NCBI GenBank assembly: GCA_011947345.1
Contig: JAAVTG010000917.1
Span: 62,001 to 126,000 of the forward strand
Direction: 5' to 3'
Length of the DNA stretch: 64,000 nucleotides
DNA from: Phytophthora quininea
Lineage: Eukaryota; Oomycota; Peronosporomycetes; Peronosporales; Peronosporaceae
Shown one piece after another: positions 56,059 to 64,000 of this stretch. Both the position numbers and the translations under genes were made by a program. Each line of letters opens with the position of its first letter. Positions within the stretch are counted from its first letter, which is position 1. The notes under the pieces are model-generated. The model saw only the letters and a program-made list of their open reading frames with translations, did not search any database and was not told the origin of the DNA.

Positions 56059-56230
56059 GAGCATTTTTCCTCGCGATGTTTAGTACCGACAGCTTGTAGA
56101 ATACAGCCTTTTGACATCCCATTACTTGTCCAACGTGCATGCAGGCGTTTGTAGATTCATACCCCTTGCATTTTGGACGGTAGTTTCGCCTTCCCGTATT
56201 TGGACCAACCTGCATCACCGCGCAAACTCC

Positions 56231-57589
56231 ATGCAAGGGCGTGCGGAACCGCGGCCTGCTCTACTCTCCGCACCATCAACTCGCTCAGACCACCCCATAT
56301 TCACTCGACTCACCCGACAGCAGCTTTTAGTTCGACGGCGACACATCGGCTTCCAAGCCCTCATACTCGATCCACCCGCAGAGGCCTCGACCACTGCTTC
56401 TCCGCGATCACGAGCGGAATTTTGCTCCTACTGCCAGCGATCGTTTAACACGATCTGGAAGCCCTACTTGTGTCATGTGTGCGGCCACTGGGTCTGCGAG
56501 CCCTGTTCACGAGTGATGGAGCGAGAACGGGTGGAGCTCGTGATTCGCTTCATCCGCTGCTGCGAAAATGTCTGCCGCTCCTGAACACTTGGGCTGTCAA
56601 TGTTGAAGAGCTGACGGCGTTCACGTTTTCCCCGTGGGTGATCCAATCCAGCGTCAGTCCTCTCGGAGTCAACCTCGCCGAAATGCTTCGGTCTCGACCT
56701 GAACGGCGTCACGCTGTGCTGTCGCTTCTGCGGCACCTCGGCAAGGAACTCGACAGTTTGGCTGGCGTGTTGCTGGACGACATCAGTGAGAACGAATGGG
56801 CCGCTACCGTGTCGTCGTCGCACCAGCAAGACACGGCGTCCGCCCAACGATCGGACTCGCGACTCATCCGCGGAGCTCAGTATTTCGTGCAGCAGTGTCT
56901 AGACGTCCGTATCCCAGAAGTTCCTCTAGAGAAGTGTGTGTTGGCGGAAATGGATGGCCGTCGCTGCTACCCGCTTACATATCCTTCGTCGTCTGAGGTG
57001 CCGCTTGTGCCAAACCACCCGATGGAGTCCGCGAGAGAGGAGTGGCTCGTGCGCTACAACCTCCACAAGGAAGACGCCCCTCCCGTGTCGGAGGAGGTGG
57101 CTCTGATCTGCGACCTGGTCGCCAAGGAGATGGAGTCAGCCATCGGCTGCACCACCGTCGTCATGGGCGAGCGCCAGTGGTTCCTCCCGGCCATGCGCTC
57201 CGAGGACGGAGGCGTGCTGGTCAACGAGGGCAAAGAGTCCTTCGGCGCACTCGCTGCTGACGCGCAACTTGCCGCTGCTGGTGCGCAACGCGCAGCTGGA
57301 TGTCCGCTTCCGAAACTACAAGGTGGTGACCGCCAAGAGCAGCAGCCTGCAGTTCTTCTTCGGGGTGCCGGTGCTAGCGGGCGATGGCGTCGTGGTGGCC
57401 ACGCTCTGCGCGCTCGACACGCGGCCGCGGAAGAGCATCACAACTACGCAGTTCTCGGTGGTCAAGGCACTGGCCGACGTGGTGGGCACCGTCTGGAAGG
57501 AGGCGCTGGACGTCAAGGCAAGTGATTGCCCCGACCTCGCGCCGACTAATCAAACGCTGCGTCATCTTGTCGTCTCGGCGCCGCACTGA
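56231..57589 (+). CDS. FYVE-like/GAF protein, paralog C
   Basis: Start MQGRAEPRPALLSAPSTRSD, then the shared 5' block. The GAF half is more GC-rich and distinct (EVALICDLVAKEMESAIGCT, LLVRNAQLDVRFRNYKVV, FFFGVPVLAGDGVVVATLCA). AAAA at 56565-56568 repeats the frame loss of paralog B. A second break near 57245 needs two missing bases (or one extra) to join GKESFGA to PLLVRNAQL. The last ~20 codons after WKEALDVK are not family-like and may run past a missed intron. About 450 codons. Confidence 0.7.
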
Positions 57590-58024
57590 CGTGGCGAGTC
57601 CTTCCGCTGGGGGCAACGCGCCTCGCGCCAATGGCAACAACTCGAGCCACGCGCCGACGGGCGATGGACCACCGGCAGAGCACCGCCTTCCATTTTGGTG
57701 GGAGACTCGGCCAAGAGCTCGAGGCTGGCGCTCGGCGGCGACGCGATGGAGCTGCAATGGTGAGTAGCAGGTGAGACCGTCTTGCCTCGGCGACGCCGTC
57801 ACAGGTCAGGAAAAAGGCAACGCGATGGTGAGCGTGCGTTCTGGTGGTCTCTCACCCCGCCGCACACGTCACAGCTTGCGGTTGTATGCGTAGTTGCCGA
57901 AAAATGACTTGGGTTTTGTATGAGCACGTGGCTTTGTCTCGTCGTCGGAGCCTCAGCTCAACTGCCGCCTCATTCCTGGTCTTGCTCGTGACTCCATCCA
58001 TCAGTAGGAAACTCGCTTCAGGAC
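57590..58024. other. Intergenic, nothing recognised
   Basis: No domain-bearing frame on either strand. Probable promoter of the cytochrome-b5 gene, plus paralog C's 3' region. Confidence 0.45.
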
Positions 58025-58915
58025 ATGGTGGGCGACGTCGTAGCGCTCACACAGCACGCCCCACTCCGCAGCCACCCCAAGGGCAAGGCGACGGCAGAGA
58101 TGAGCGCGTCCCAGACCTTCTGCCCCGAGCCGCAGCTCTTCAGAACGCCAGTGTCCGCCCCAAGCGCCATGGGCTCGTGCTACCCCAAGTGCATGGGCGA
58201 GCCGGAGACGCAGGCTGCCGCGCGCGCTCGGAGACCCTCTACGGACCGAGCATCCAGCGGCCTGTACAGCGACAACCAGGCGGAGCTGCTGGCCAGCATG
58301 CGGACGTTCGACTTGGAGGAGCTGGGTCTGAGCACGGAGGCCTCGGTGGTCGTGCAGGAGACGCAGCTGGAGGTCGAGTACGAGGAGAATGACGAAGAGC
58401 ACCAGCAGGCAAGAGCAGATGCCGCGCAGTGCGCTCCTAGCGCCTGTGGGCTGCTGGAGGACAAGGAGACGCCACTAGTGGACAGCAGACGGCGCCTGAG
58501 GGCAGGAAGCGAGGCGGTAGCCCCCACGTCCGGCCTCAAGGGCAAGAGCGTCATCTTCGAGCAGGACAAGACGCCGCTGGAGTACAGTAACTCGACCACC
58601 GACCAAGGGGACGAGCCGGCGCGCTGCTCTAAAGTTCACAAGCTCTGCATGTGCGAGCTGAAGTTGCACCGCTCGCTCGAGAGCTGCTGGCTCGTGTCCA
58701 GCGGCCAGGTGTACGACGTCACGGGGTTGGTCACGGCCCACCCGGGCGGCGAGCGCTCCATCCTGCGCAAAGCCGGCGGCCCGGACTGCGCGCGAGACAT
58801 GAAATTCCACACCAAGAAGGCGCGCAAGATGATGGACAAGTGCTTCATCGGCAAGCTCGAGCCCTGCGGAGACGACGCCGACTGCTCTGGCGACGCCAAT
58901 TGCAGCATCATGTAA
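58025..58915 (+). CDS. Cytochrome b5-domain protein with CaaX end
   Basis: 296 codons, intact. The C-terminal ~75 residues form a cytochrome b5 haem domain (SCWLVSSGQVYDVTGLVTAH, HPGGERSIL: first haem His; MKFHTKKARKMM: second His). Cytochrome b5 domains pass single electrons to desaturases or hydroxylases. The N-terminal ~210 residues are acidic and disordered. The protein ends C-S-I-M, a farnesyl-type CaaX box, after a Cys-rich tail. An internal in-frame ATG at 58169 would give an N-terminus MGSCYPKC, resembling a myristoyl/palmitoyl site. That start would leave a 249-codon protein with both ends lipidated, tethering the redox domain to a membrane without a transmembrane helix (inference). 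Confidence 0.8.
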   Translation: MVGDVVALTQHAPLRSHPKGKATAEMSASQTFCPEPQLFRTPVSAPSAMGSCYPKCMGEPETQAAARARRPSTDRASSGLYSDNQAELLASMRTFDLEELGLSTEASVVVQETQLEVEYEENDEEHQQARADAAQCAPSACGLLEDKETPLVDSRRRLRAGSEAVAPTSGLKGKSVIFEQDKTPLEYSNSTTDQGDEPARCSKVHKLCMCELKLHRSLESCWLVSSGQVYDVTGLVTAHPGGERSILRKAGGPDCARDMKFHTKKARKMMDKCFIGKLEPCGDDADCSGDANCSIM

Positions 58916-59078
58916 CTCGGTAGACTGGCACGAAGCGTGCGGAAAGAGTGGAGCCCACGCCTTCTCTGTGTACTTTTAGGACCGACGGCGGCGATAGACG
59001 AAGCGTCCACCAGATTTTTATTTACCTCTCACAAGAGAACTCGTTTCTTCCTCCGTCGTCTAAGCTTGCCACGTACTA

Positions 59079-59096
59079 GTAGTAGTAGTAGTAGGC
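59079..59096 (+). repeat. (TAG)n microsatellite
   Basis: Six TAG/AGT units just downstream of the ARPC4 stop. No coding role. Confidence 0.85.
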
Positions 59097-59116
59097 AGTA
59101 CAGGCAATAGAGCAGC

Positions 59117-59747
59117 TCAGGTGAACTGCTTCATGAACTCGGTGGCGACGATGCGGCCGCGGGCGTTGAGCGAGATCTTCATCTCGCTGATCTCCTTGTC
59201 GATGTCCTCCATGAAGGTGATGACAAAGTCGATGAGCTTGTGCTTGTACATGTTCTCGAGGTGCTGGTGCACGATGAGGAAGCTCATGTCGTAGCCCTCC
59301 ACGGGAACCCGTCGCATCACGATGAACTGCTCGGCCCTCTGCATGAGAAAGCGGTTGAACTTGTGGCTCAGGATGGTCTCGATCTCGTCCGCCTTTTTGA
59401 TGCTGATGCTCACGCGCGTCGAGTTGATGCTCGGCTCGATCAGACACTTTTCCTGCTCGTTGCGGCAGATCAGCACCGGGTTCAGCAGCAGCTCCTTGCT
59501 CATCCTGGCACGAGTGGTTAGATCCTGCTGCTGTATTTCCCCATACAGTTCTTATAGTACGCACTGCAGCTCCACTTCTGGCTTGTTGTGACGCTCCACC
59601 GTCTGCGACGGAAAGTTGCGCAGACACAGCGCCGAGTCCAGCGAGCTGCGGATGGCGCTGAGGTACGGGGCGAGCGTGTTGGCCTACAGGGGGACAGAGG
59701 GGGATTAGACGTCGTAGAGAGAGAAGGAAGGCCGCTCTGCTTACCAT
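59117..59747 (-). CDS. ARPC4: ARPC4, Arp2/3 complex subunit 4
   Basis: Part of the seven-subunit Arp2/3 actin-branching complex; with ARPC2 it forms the structural core. Three exons: the ATG codon alone in the first coding exon (59745-59747), 59565-59683 ([37 protein letters not shown]) and 59117-59504 ([96 protein letters not shown]). Introns 59684-59744 and 59505-59564 fit GT-AG. The ~168 residues match the family length and all conserved blocks. No frame break. An initiator ATG immediately followed by an intron is unusual but well supported by the match of the next exon. Confidence 0.93.
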
Positions 59748-59844
59748 ATTCGTAGCTTCGTTCTCAGCTTGTGCAGAATCGGAAATGCACATGGATTTGA
59801 GTGACTTGGTGTTTGTATGCCATATGTACTGAAATTACGTTAGT

Positions 59845-59950
59845 TGAAATCTCCTACGGCAACGAAAACGACGTCGACAGAGCTGTGCATGACTCTGACA
59901 TTTCTCGTGAGGAAACCTTCGACACGAGCAAATACGGCGAAGAAGCTGGG
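59845..59950 (+). pseudogene. Aldo-keto reductase relic
   Basis: GNENDVDRAVHDSDISREET then FDTSKYGEEAG corresponds to ENESDVGRAVRDSGIPRDEI, FVTSKYYE of the intact reductase 500 bp downstream. The surrounding sequence has no further AKR match and no complete frame, so this is a decayed partial duplicate. Confidence 0.7.
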
Positions 59951-60212
59951 GTAGACCAGGGGAAGCTTGTTTTCTTTGTCCTTCATAATCACGGTGATTA
60001 TGGAGGACGAGGGGTATTCAAAGCCACTGCCTGTACAAGGTACATGTCGACAAAGTCCCAGACAGAAAGCCTCAGCGCCGAAGTGCCATCGTAATCTCTC
60101 TCGATGACGGTGGTCTTCCCAGTAGAGTCTTGGATGTATTCGTTGCTCTCACCAGGTTTCATTATCTAAAAGTTTTCCTCCGCGCAAGACCAGCATTCCT
60201 CACCTCACCCCC

Positions 60213-61079
60213 ATGGCTGCATACGTCGAGTCCAAGCCTCTCCCGAGCGGCCACTCCATTCCAACGTTGGCGTTGGGCGTCTTCCAAAGCGAATCAGGCG
60301 CTGAAACATACACGTCGGTTCTGACTGCACTCCAGCTCGGCTACCGGCACATCGACACGGCAACTGCGTACGAGAACGAAAGCGACGTGGGCAGAGCCGT
60401 CCGCGACTCTGGAATTCCCCGCGACGAGATCTTCGTCACCAGCAAGTACTATGAGATCTCCTGGATCCCTTGGTCCACCACTGCTCACCAGCCTTGGTCT
60501 TACCAGAGAGTGGTGGACGGCGTCCGTGAGAGCAACCGCAAACTCGGACTCGGATACATCGATTTGTATCTACTACATGCGCCATGTGATGCCAACACCC
60601 GTGCAGAAGCCTGGAAGGCTCTTGAAGACATGCAAGCCGAAGGAATTGTTCGCGACATCGGCGTGTCCAACTACGGTGAGGAGCACCTCAAGAAGTTGGC
60701 CACGACTTGGCGCGTCAAGCCGGCCGTGAACCAGATTGAGTTGCATCCGTGGCTGGCTCGCCCCGACACTGTCACATACTGTGAAAGCAAAGGCATCTTG
60801 CTGGAGGCGTACTCACCTCTGGCCCGCGCAGAGAAGATGGACGATCCCGTAGTCGTGGAGATCGCGAACGAGTTGAATGCAACTCAGGCGCAGGTGATGA
60901 TCGCCTGGTGCCTAGCGAAGGGCTTTATCCCGTTGCCGAAGTCGGTCAAGAAGGATCGCATCAAAAGCAACTTGGAGGCAGCGACGCTGAAATTCTCAAC
61001 TGAGCAACTGGCGAAGTTGAAGGCTGTGGACGAATACTTCGTCTCGGGTTGGGATCCGATCAAGCAGCATGTCGTGTAG
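60213..61079 (+). CDS. Aldo-keto reductase (AKR family)
   Basis: 288 codons, intact. NAD(P)H-dependent reduction of aldehydes/ketones, cytosolic. Motifs: GYRHIDTATAYENESDVGRA (catalytic Asp and Tyr), FVTSKYY (catalytic Lys), YIDLYLLHAPC (catalytic His), GVSNYGEEHLKKL, VNQIELHPWL, then LEAYSPLAR and PLPKSVKKDRIKSNLEA (NADP phosphate-binding Lys/Arg). A short insertion (SWIPWSTTAHQPWSYQR) after the Lys strand is part of the substrate-loop region. The substrate is unknown. A broken partial copy lies just upstream, indicating a past tandem duplication. Confidence 0.9.
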   Translation: MAAYVESKPLPSGHSIPTLALGVFQSESGAETYTSVLTALQLGYRHIDTATAYENESDVGRAVRDSGIPRDEIFVTSKYYEISWIPWSTTAHQPWSYQRVVDGVRESNRKLGLGYIDLYLLHAPCDANTRAEAWKALEDMQAEGIVRDIGVSNYGEEHLKKLATTWRVKPAVNQIELHPWLARPDTVTYCESKGILLEAYSPLARAEKMDDPVVVEIANELNATQAQVMIAWCLAKGFIPLPKSVKKDRIKSNLEAATLKFSTEQLAKLKAVDEYFVSGWDPIKQHVV

Positions 61080-61329
61080 AGAGATACTGCGTACTGCAGT
61101 GCCAAATTCCAGCAAAAATGGGGCCGATTCCGGCGGAATTTTCTTTCCAGCGGAACGGCCGATCCGCTGGCGCGAACTGCATATAATTTGAGCGGATAAA
61201 TGCCCATATTCCAGCGGATTCAATCCTCCCGAATTCCGGCAGATAGCGGATTGATCCAGCTGATTGAGCGCGAGCTGCCTTTTGAACACATAATTTCCAA
61301 CGCGAACATTTTGCTTCATGAACGAATGC

Positions 61330-61980
61330 TATTAGACAACAATTTCGCCCTCTCTACCAGCTACGAATACGAGGTAGCTTCGCCACTTGTCGGATGCTAT
61401 TTTATCGCGAACCTGTTTCATCGATGCGTCGTCCATCTCGTCAGTTCCAGTAGCTCTTTGTGCGGCCTCCGTGTTGTCTTCTTCCCTCACACGACTATTC
61501 TGAAGCTCCTTATCGGCAAATTCAGTAGCGAATGAATTATGAATCACAAATGTGGTTTGTACGAGGCCCACCTGTGCGCCCAGCCCGTGGTTGGGCATCG
61601 ATTGAGATCGGATTTTTTATGGAGCCGTAGGTCCTCTCGATGACGTTGCGTAACGAAGACGTCGTGATCAAGGAGTTCAAGGACCAGCTAGCAAGCACGA
61701 TTGAGGTGGCTGCACGTTTCCGGTTTATATAACTGCTGGCGACGAACCCAAACACCGCAACGATGTACTGCGGCATGGATGACGAGTGCAGGTTCTACTT
61801 TGTCCAGGAGTTTTTGGCGGGCAACACGGATTTCCTGTAGTTTAGCATGGCAGGTTGTCTCCCCTACAACTAAATACACGTTTGTTTTAATGCTCTCAGT
61901 CTTAACTACATTTGACGGATCGGTGAGCAGTGAAATCGTGCACTGCAAACAAAACAGCGGAACGGACAATCCGTCGGATC
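61330..61980 (-). pseudogene. PIF/Harbinger DDE transposase, C-terminal remnant
   Basis: Minus-strand pieces in different frames fit the end of a DDE_Tnp_4 nuclease: NSLITTSSLRNVIERTYGSI with KN (the R-x2-IER-x-G-x-x-K helix), then VQTTFVIHNSFATEFADKEL (HN helix) and MKQVRDKIASDKW (terminal helix). An upstream piece (KLQEIRVARQKLLDKVEPAL) is less clear. Catalytic residues cannot be aligned reliably. Flanking AT/GC-mixed sequence (61090-61270) repeats CCAGCGGA/TTCCGGCGG motifs, perhaps decayed termini. It is a different part of the protein from the fragment at 20883-21518. Confidence 0.5.
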
Positions 61981-62208
61981 ATTGCAGCGGAATGGCAGTA
62001 CGCAGCCTTGTTGGACTAGAACGAGTAATCCAACACATGGTGAAAGCTTTCTCAGCCGTGGAAGAAAGAAATTGATTTTCCCTTGTGGTTTGTCTTGCTT
62101 GCACATTACTTAAACTTTGGACGACTTCCTCTTGGATCCCAAGCTTGTAGGCAAACCAATTATTTTTCTGTCTTATTATCCCACTCCACACAGTCTCGGG
62201 ATTCCGAC

Positions 62209-63431
62209 TTAGTTCAGTGCCCCGACGCCAAAGTTGCCAGCCGCCAGCTTCAACTGCTGCGCTTGCTGCGGTTTGTAGCGAGCAATCGTGGGGTGCTTCT
62301 TCACCATCTCAATCACGTCCGTGCCGTTGAACGAGCCGAGCGGCCCGCTGTCTTCCAGCACGTTCTCTTCGCACAAGCGACCCAAATTGGTGGAGCACTC
62401 GTCGTCACCAGTCTCGACGTAGATGGCGCCTTCGTAGCCCCCACCAACGTCGGGGTCGTCGCCGTCATACAGTGGCTTCGTCACGTTCTTGAAGTAGTTG
62501 CCCTCGGCGAGTACGTACGAGTTAACACTCAGCTCCATCGAGTGGTAGGAGTTGTCCTCGAAGTAGTTGTTGGCAATGTGGGTGACCACTTGGACGCCTT
62601 CGCCACCAGCTTTCGGAAGGCGACCAGACATGGAGTGGATGTAGTTGTTGATCATGCTGATGCCAGTGTGCTTGCCATCCAGGAGGAAAGCCCAGTAGTG
62701 GTGGCCGTCGCAGGTCTTGGAGTACTCCGTTCGGCCGTCAAAGTCGCAGTTGCTGATCGTCATCGTGGACGCCCCAGCCCTGTCAACAGCCAGGAATTGT
62801 CGACCGATGCGAGAAATCTTCACGTGGTCGAGCCAAATGTGCTTGAGTGGCACCGTGCCGTCCGTGGTCCCCTGGATGGTGATGGCATCGCCTCCCCATA
62901 CGAGATGCGCGTTGAGCCCAGTGATGTGGACGTTCTGAACAATGATGTTGTCGCCGTTCAGCGCGAGACCTTTGCCCATGATGACTCCGCTGGTGCCCAC
63001 ACCACGGATGGTCTTGTTGCCTTTCACATTGAGGCGATTCATGGCCGCGTTGTCGTAGGTAACTTTCACACTCGTGCCGTTGGTGCAGCCACCGGTGTTG
63101 TTTAGCGCGCCGCCCTTGAGGATAACATCCTGACTCTTAAAACTGTTGTCGAGAGCGATGCATCTGCGCATGTAGTCGGGGCGGCAACCGTCAGCGGTCG
63201 TGTTGCCCTGTAGTCCGCGGAAGTCGAAAGTCTTTGTCAATACGATCACGTGTGCTTCTGAGTCCCTTAGAAGAGCCTCCAACTCTTTGGTGGTGTTGGG
63301 ATAGACTGGGAGACGTCACCACCGCCAACAGTGCCAGCACCCATGCCGATGGGGGAACCGATCTCGAAAGCATGCGCAAATTGAATTGCGAGAGAGAACG
63401 CTGCAGCGAATAGAAGCTGGCGGTAACTCAT
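62209..63431 (-). CDS. Secreted pectin/pectate lyase-like enzyme (PL1-type fold)
   Basis: Cleaves plant cell-wall homogalacturonan by beta-elimination, in the apoplast. Start ATG 63431 with a signal peptide (MSYRQLLFAAAFSLAIQF, AHA cleavage site) and a Gly-rich linker. The core has AHVIVLTKTFDFRG, NKTIRGVGTSGVIMGKGLAL, NIIVQNVHITG and WGGDAITIQG. HIWLDHVKISRIGRQFLAVD is the D-H-v-x-I-x-R segment typical of the PL1 active site. After it come SMINNYIHSMSGRLPKAGGE and HIANNYFEDNSYHSMEL. Paired Cys suggest disulphides. One C is missing at 63298-63300 (coding CCC), which separates the signal peptide from the body. About 407 residues. Fits a plant-associated lifestyle. Confidence 0.85.
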
Positions 63432-63717
63432 TCTGCGAGTGTTCGACTTGGCCGGTAGTTGTAGAATGACTCCTTCCAGCAAGTGCACGCAAAAAGCAAT
63501 CGGCGATGTCGTTATGCCCATACTTTCTTCACGGGATCTGCTTCCTCATCTTTATTGAGTCAGTCGACCAATTGTACAAACCAGAAGTTGTCTTGAGATC
63601 ATCTGCTTCCATTCTACAGCCAGCATAGCAGTACTGTATCACCACAGTCGCCATTCGCAATGACACTTCGGGATTACATTCCAATGACGCGGGTAGGATC
63701 TCGAACGCTTTGCTGCT

Positions 63718-63945
63718 TTACTTGCTCGAGCAAATGGATGCAGGGAGGTCAACGGTCGACTCTTTGAGCTGTTTGCTGGCAGCCTTTTGGTCCGAGTTTG
63801 CTGACACAATGCAGCAAATGGGAGCATTAGCATCGTCCTGCGAGCGGAATTTGCAGTGTCCCGACGCAATCTTGTAGAACTCTGCTCGTCGTAGCAACAT
63901 GTACGCCACGCGCAGCAATTGTAAAGCCTCTTTCTGAAGATATCC
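63718..63945 (-). CDS. Possible 3' exon of a gene cut by the window end
   Basis: After a CTTCAG acceptor-like site (about 63940), the frame reads KEALQLLRVAYMLLRRAEFY, KIASGHCKFRSQDDANAPIC and ends PASICSSK with a TGA/TAG-type stop at 63718. It is helical in character and compositionally protein-like, but no family is recognised and the upstream exon would lie beyond 64000. Confidence 0.3.
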   Translation of the reverse strand, partial: GYLQKEALQLLRVAYMLLRRAEFYKIASGHCKFRSQDDANAPICCIVSANSDQKAASKQLKESTVDLPASICSSK

Positions 63946-64000
63946 AACAGAAATTGAGACTTATTAGTCGGTAGTGGAGAGATAAGTTGGTGCAAACTGC

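Noticed and set aside
59076..59792. 238-codon minus-strand ORF overlapping ARPC4
   Set aside because: It reads through ARPC4 introns in another frame. The three-exon ARPC4 model explains every conserved block.
61090..61270. CCAGCGGA / TTCCGGCGG motif clusters considered as Harbinger terminal repeats
   Set aside because: No matching inverted partner or 3-bp target duplication could be found on the other side of the transposase remnant.
1..64000. tRNA, rRNA and snRNA genes
   Set aside because: Scanning by eye for conserved A/B boxes and rRNA motifs gave no convincing case. Short RNA genes could still be missed without a covariance search.

Overview
The window looks like nuclear DNA of an oomycete, most likely Peronosporales (Phytophthora or a downy-mildew relative). 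The grounds are compact genes on both strands, short GT-AG introns of about 50-80 bp, FYVE-GAF and multi-PH-kinase families, a secreted pectin/pectate-lyase-like enzyme, and oomycete-type transposons (Fanzor, Helitron, PIF/Harbinger). The genus is inferred from content; nothing in the sequence names the species.

Layout. 1-3.4 kb: a near-identical inverted repeat carrying two defective ROK fructokinase copies. 3.3-4.4 kb: a METTL21-like methyltransferase. 4.4-4.8 kb: a VPS33 3' fragment. 4.9-14.8 kb: a giant EF-hand/RanBP2 zinc-finger/Tudor-like gene whose core is 34 tandem copies of a 201-bp unit. 15.0-17.3 kb: a globin and an annexin-ankyrin gene. 17.3-24.65 kb: a decayed Helitron, nested with Fanzor and Harbinger remnants, that splits the annexin-ankyrin reading frame and leaves its 3' end at 24.65-24.87 kb. 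24.9-30.6 kb: a very long SFI1-like centrosomal protein. 30.7-31.8 kb: an endonuclease/exonuclease/phosphatase-fold protein. 31.8-36.5 kb: mostly gene-poor, with a small Cys/His-rich protein and a decayed ORF.

36.5-41.3 kb: a triple-PH/Arb2-like/AGC-kinase fusion. 41.5-44.5 kb: a secreted beta-helix protein. 44.6-47.0 kb: a UCH-type deubiquitinase and a uridine phosphorylase. 47.2-50.7 kb: a PA-PA-ankyrin-Lon-linker-IQ-WGR fusion. 51.0-57.6 kb: four FYVE-like/GAF paralogs around a WW/B-box-like gene. 58.0-63.4 kb: a cytochrome-b5 protein with possible double lipidation, ARPC4, an aldo-keto reductase with a relic copy, a Harbinger remnant and a secreted pectin/pectate lyase. 63.7-63.95 kb: a possible 3' exon of a gene cut by the window end.

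Reading-frame quality. Nearly every long gene switches frame at one or more short homopolymers, and almost always as though one base were missing; I count 34 such sites. Domains resume exactly after each site, so I annotate these as single genes with suspected consensus errors, not as strings of fragments. Genuine decay (in-frame stops, truncations, large deletions) is confined to the transposon nest, the annexin-ankyrin gene, the fructokinase copies and a few relics. The genes are independent eukaryotic loci; no operon-like pathway links them.
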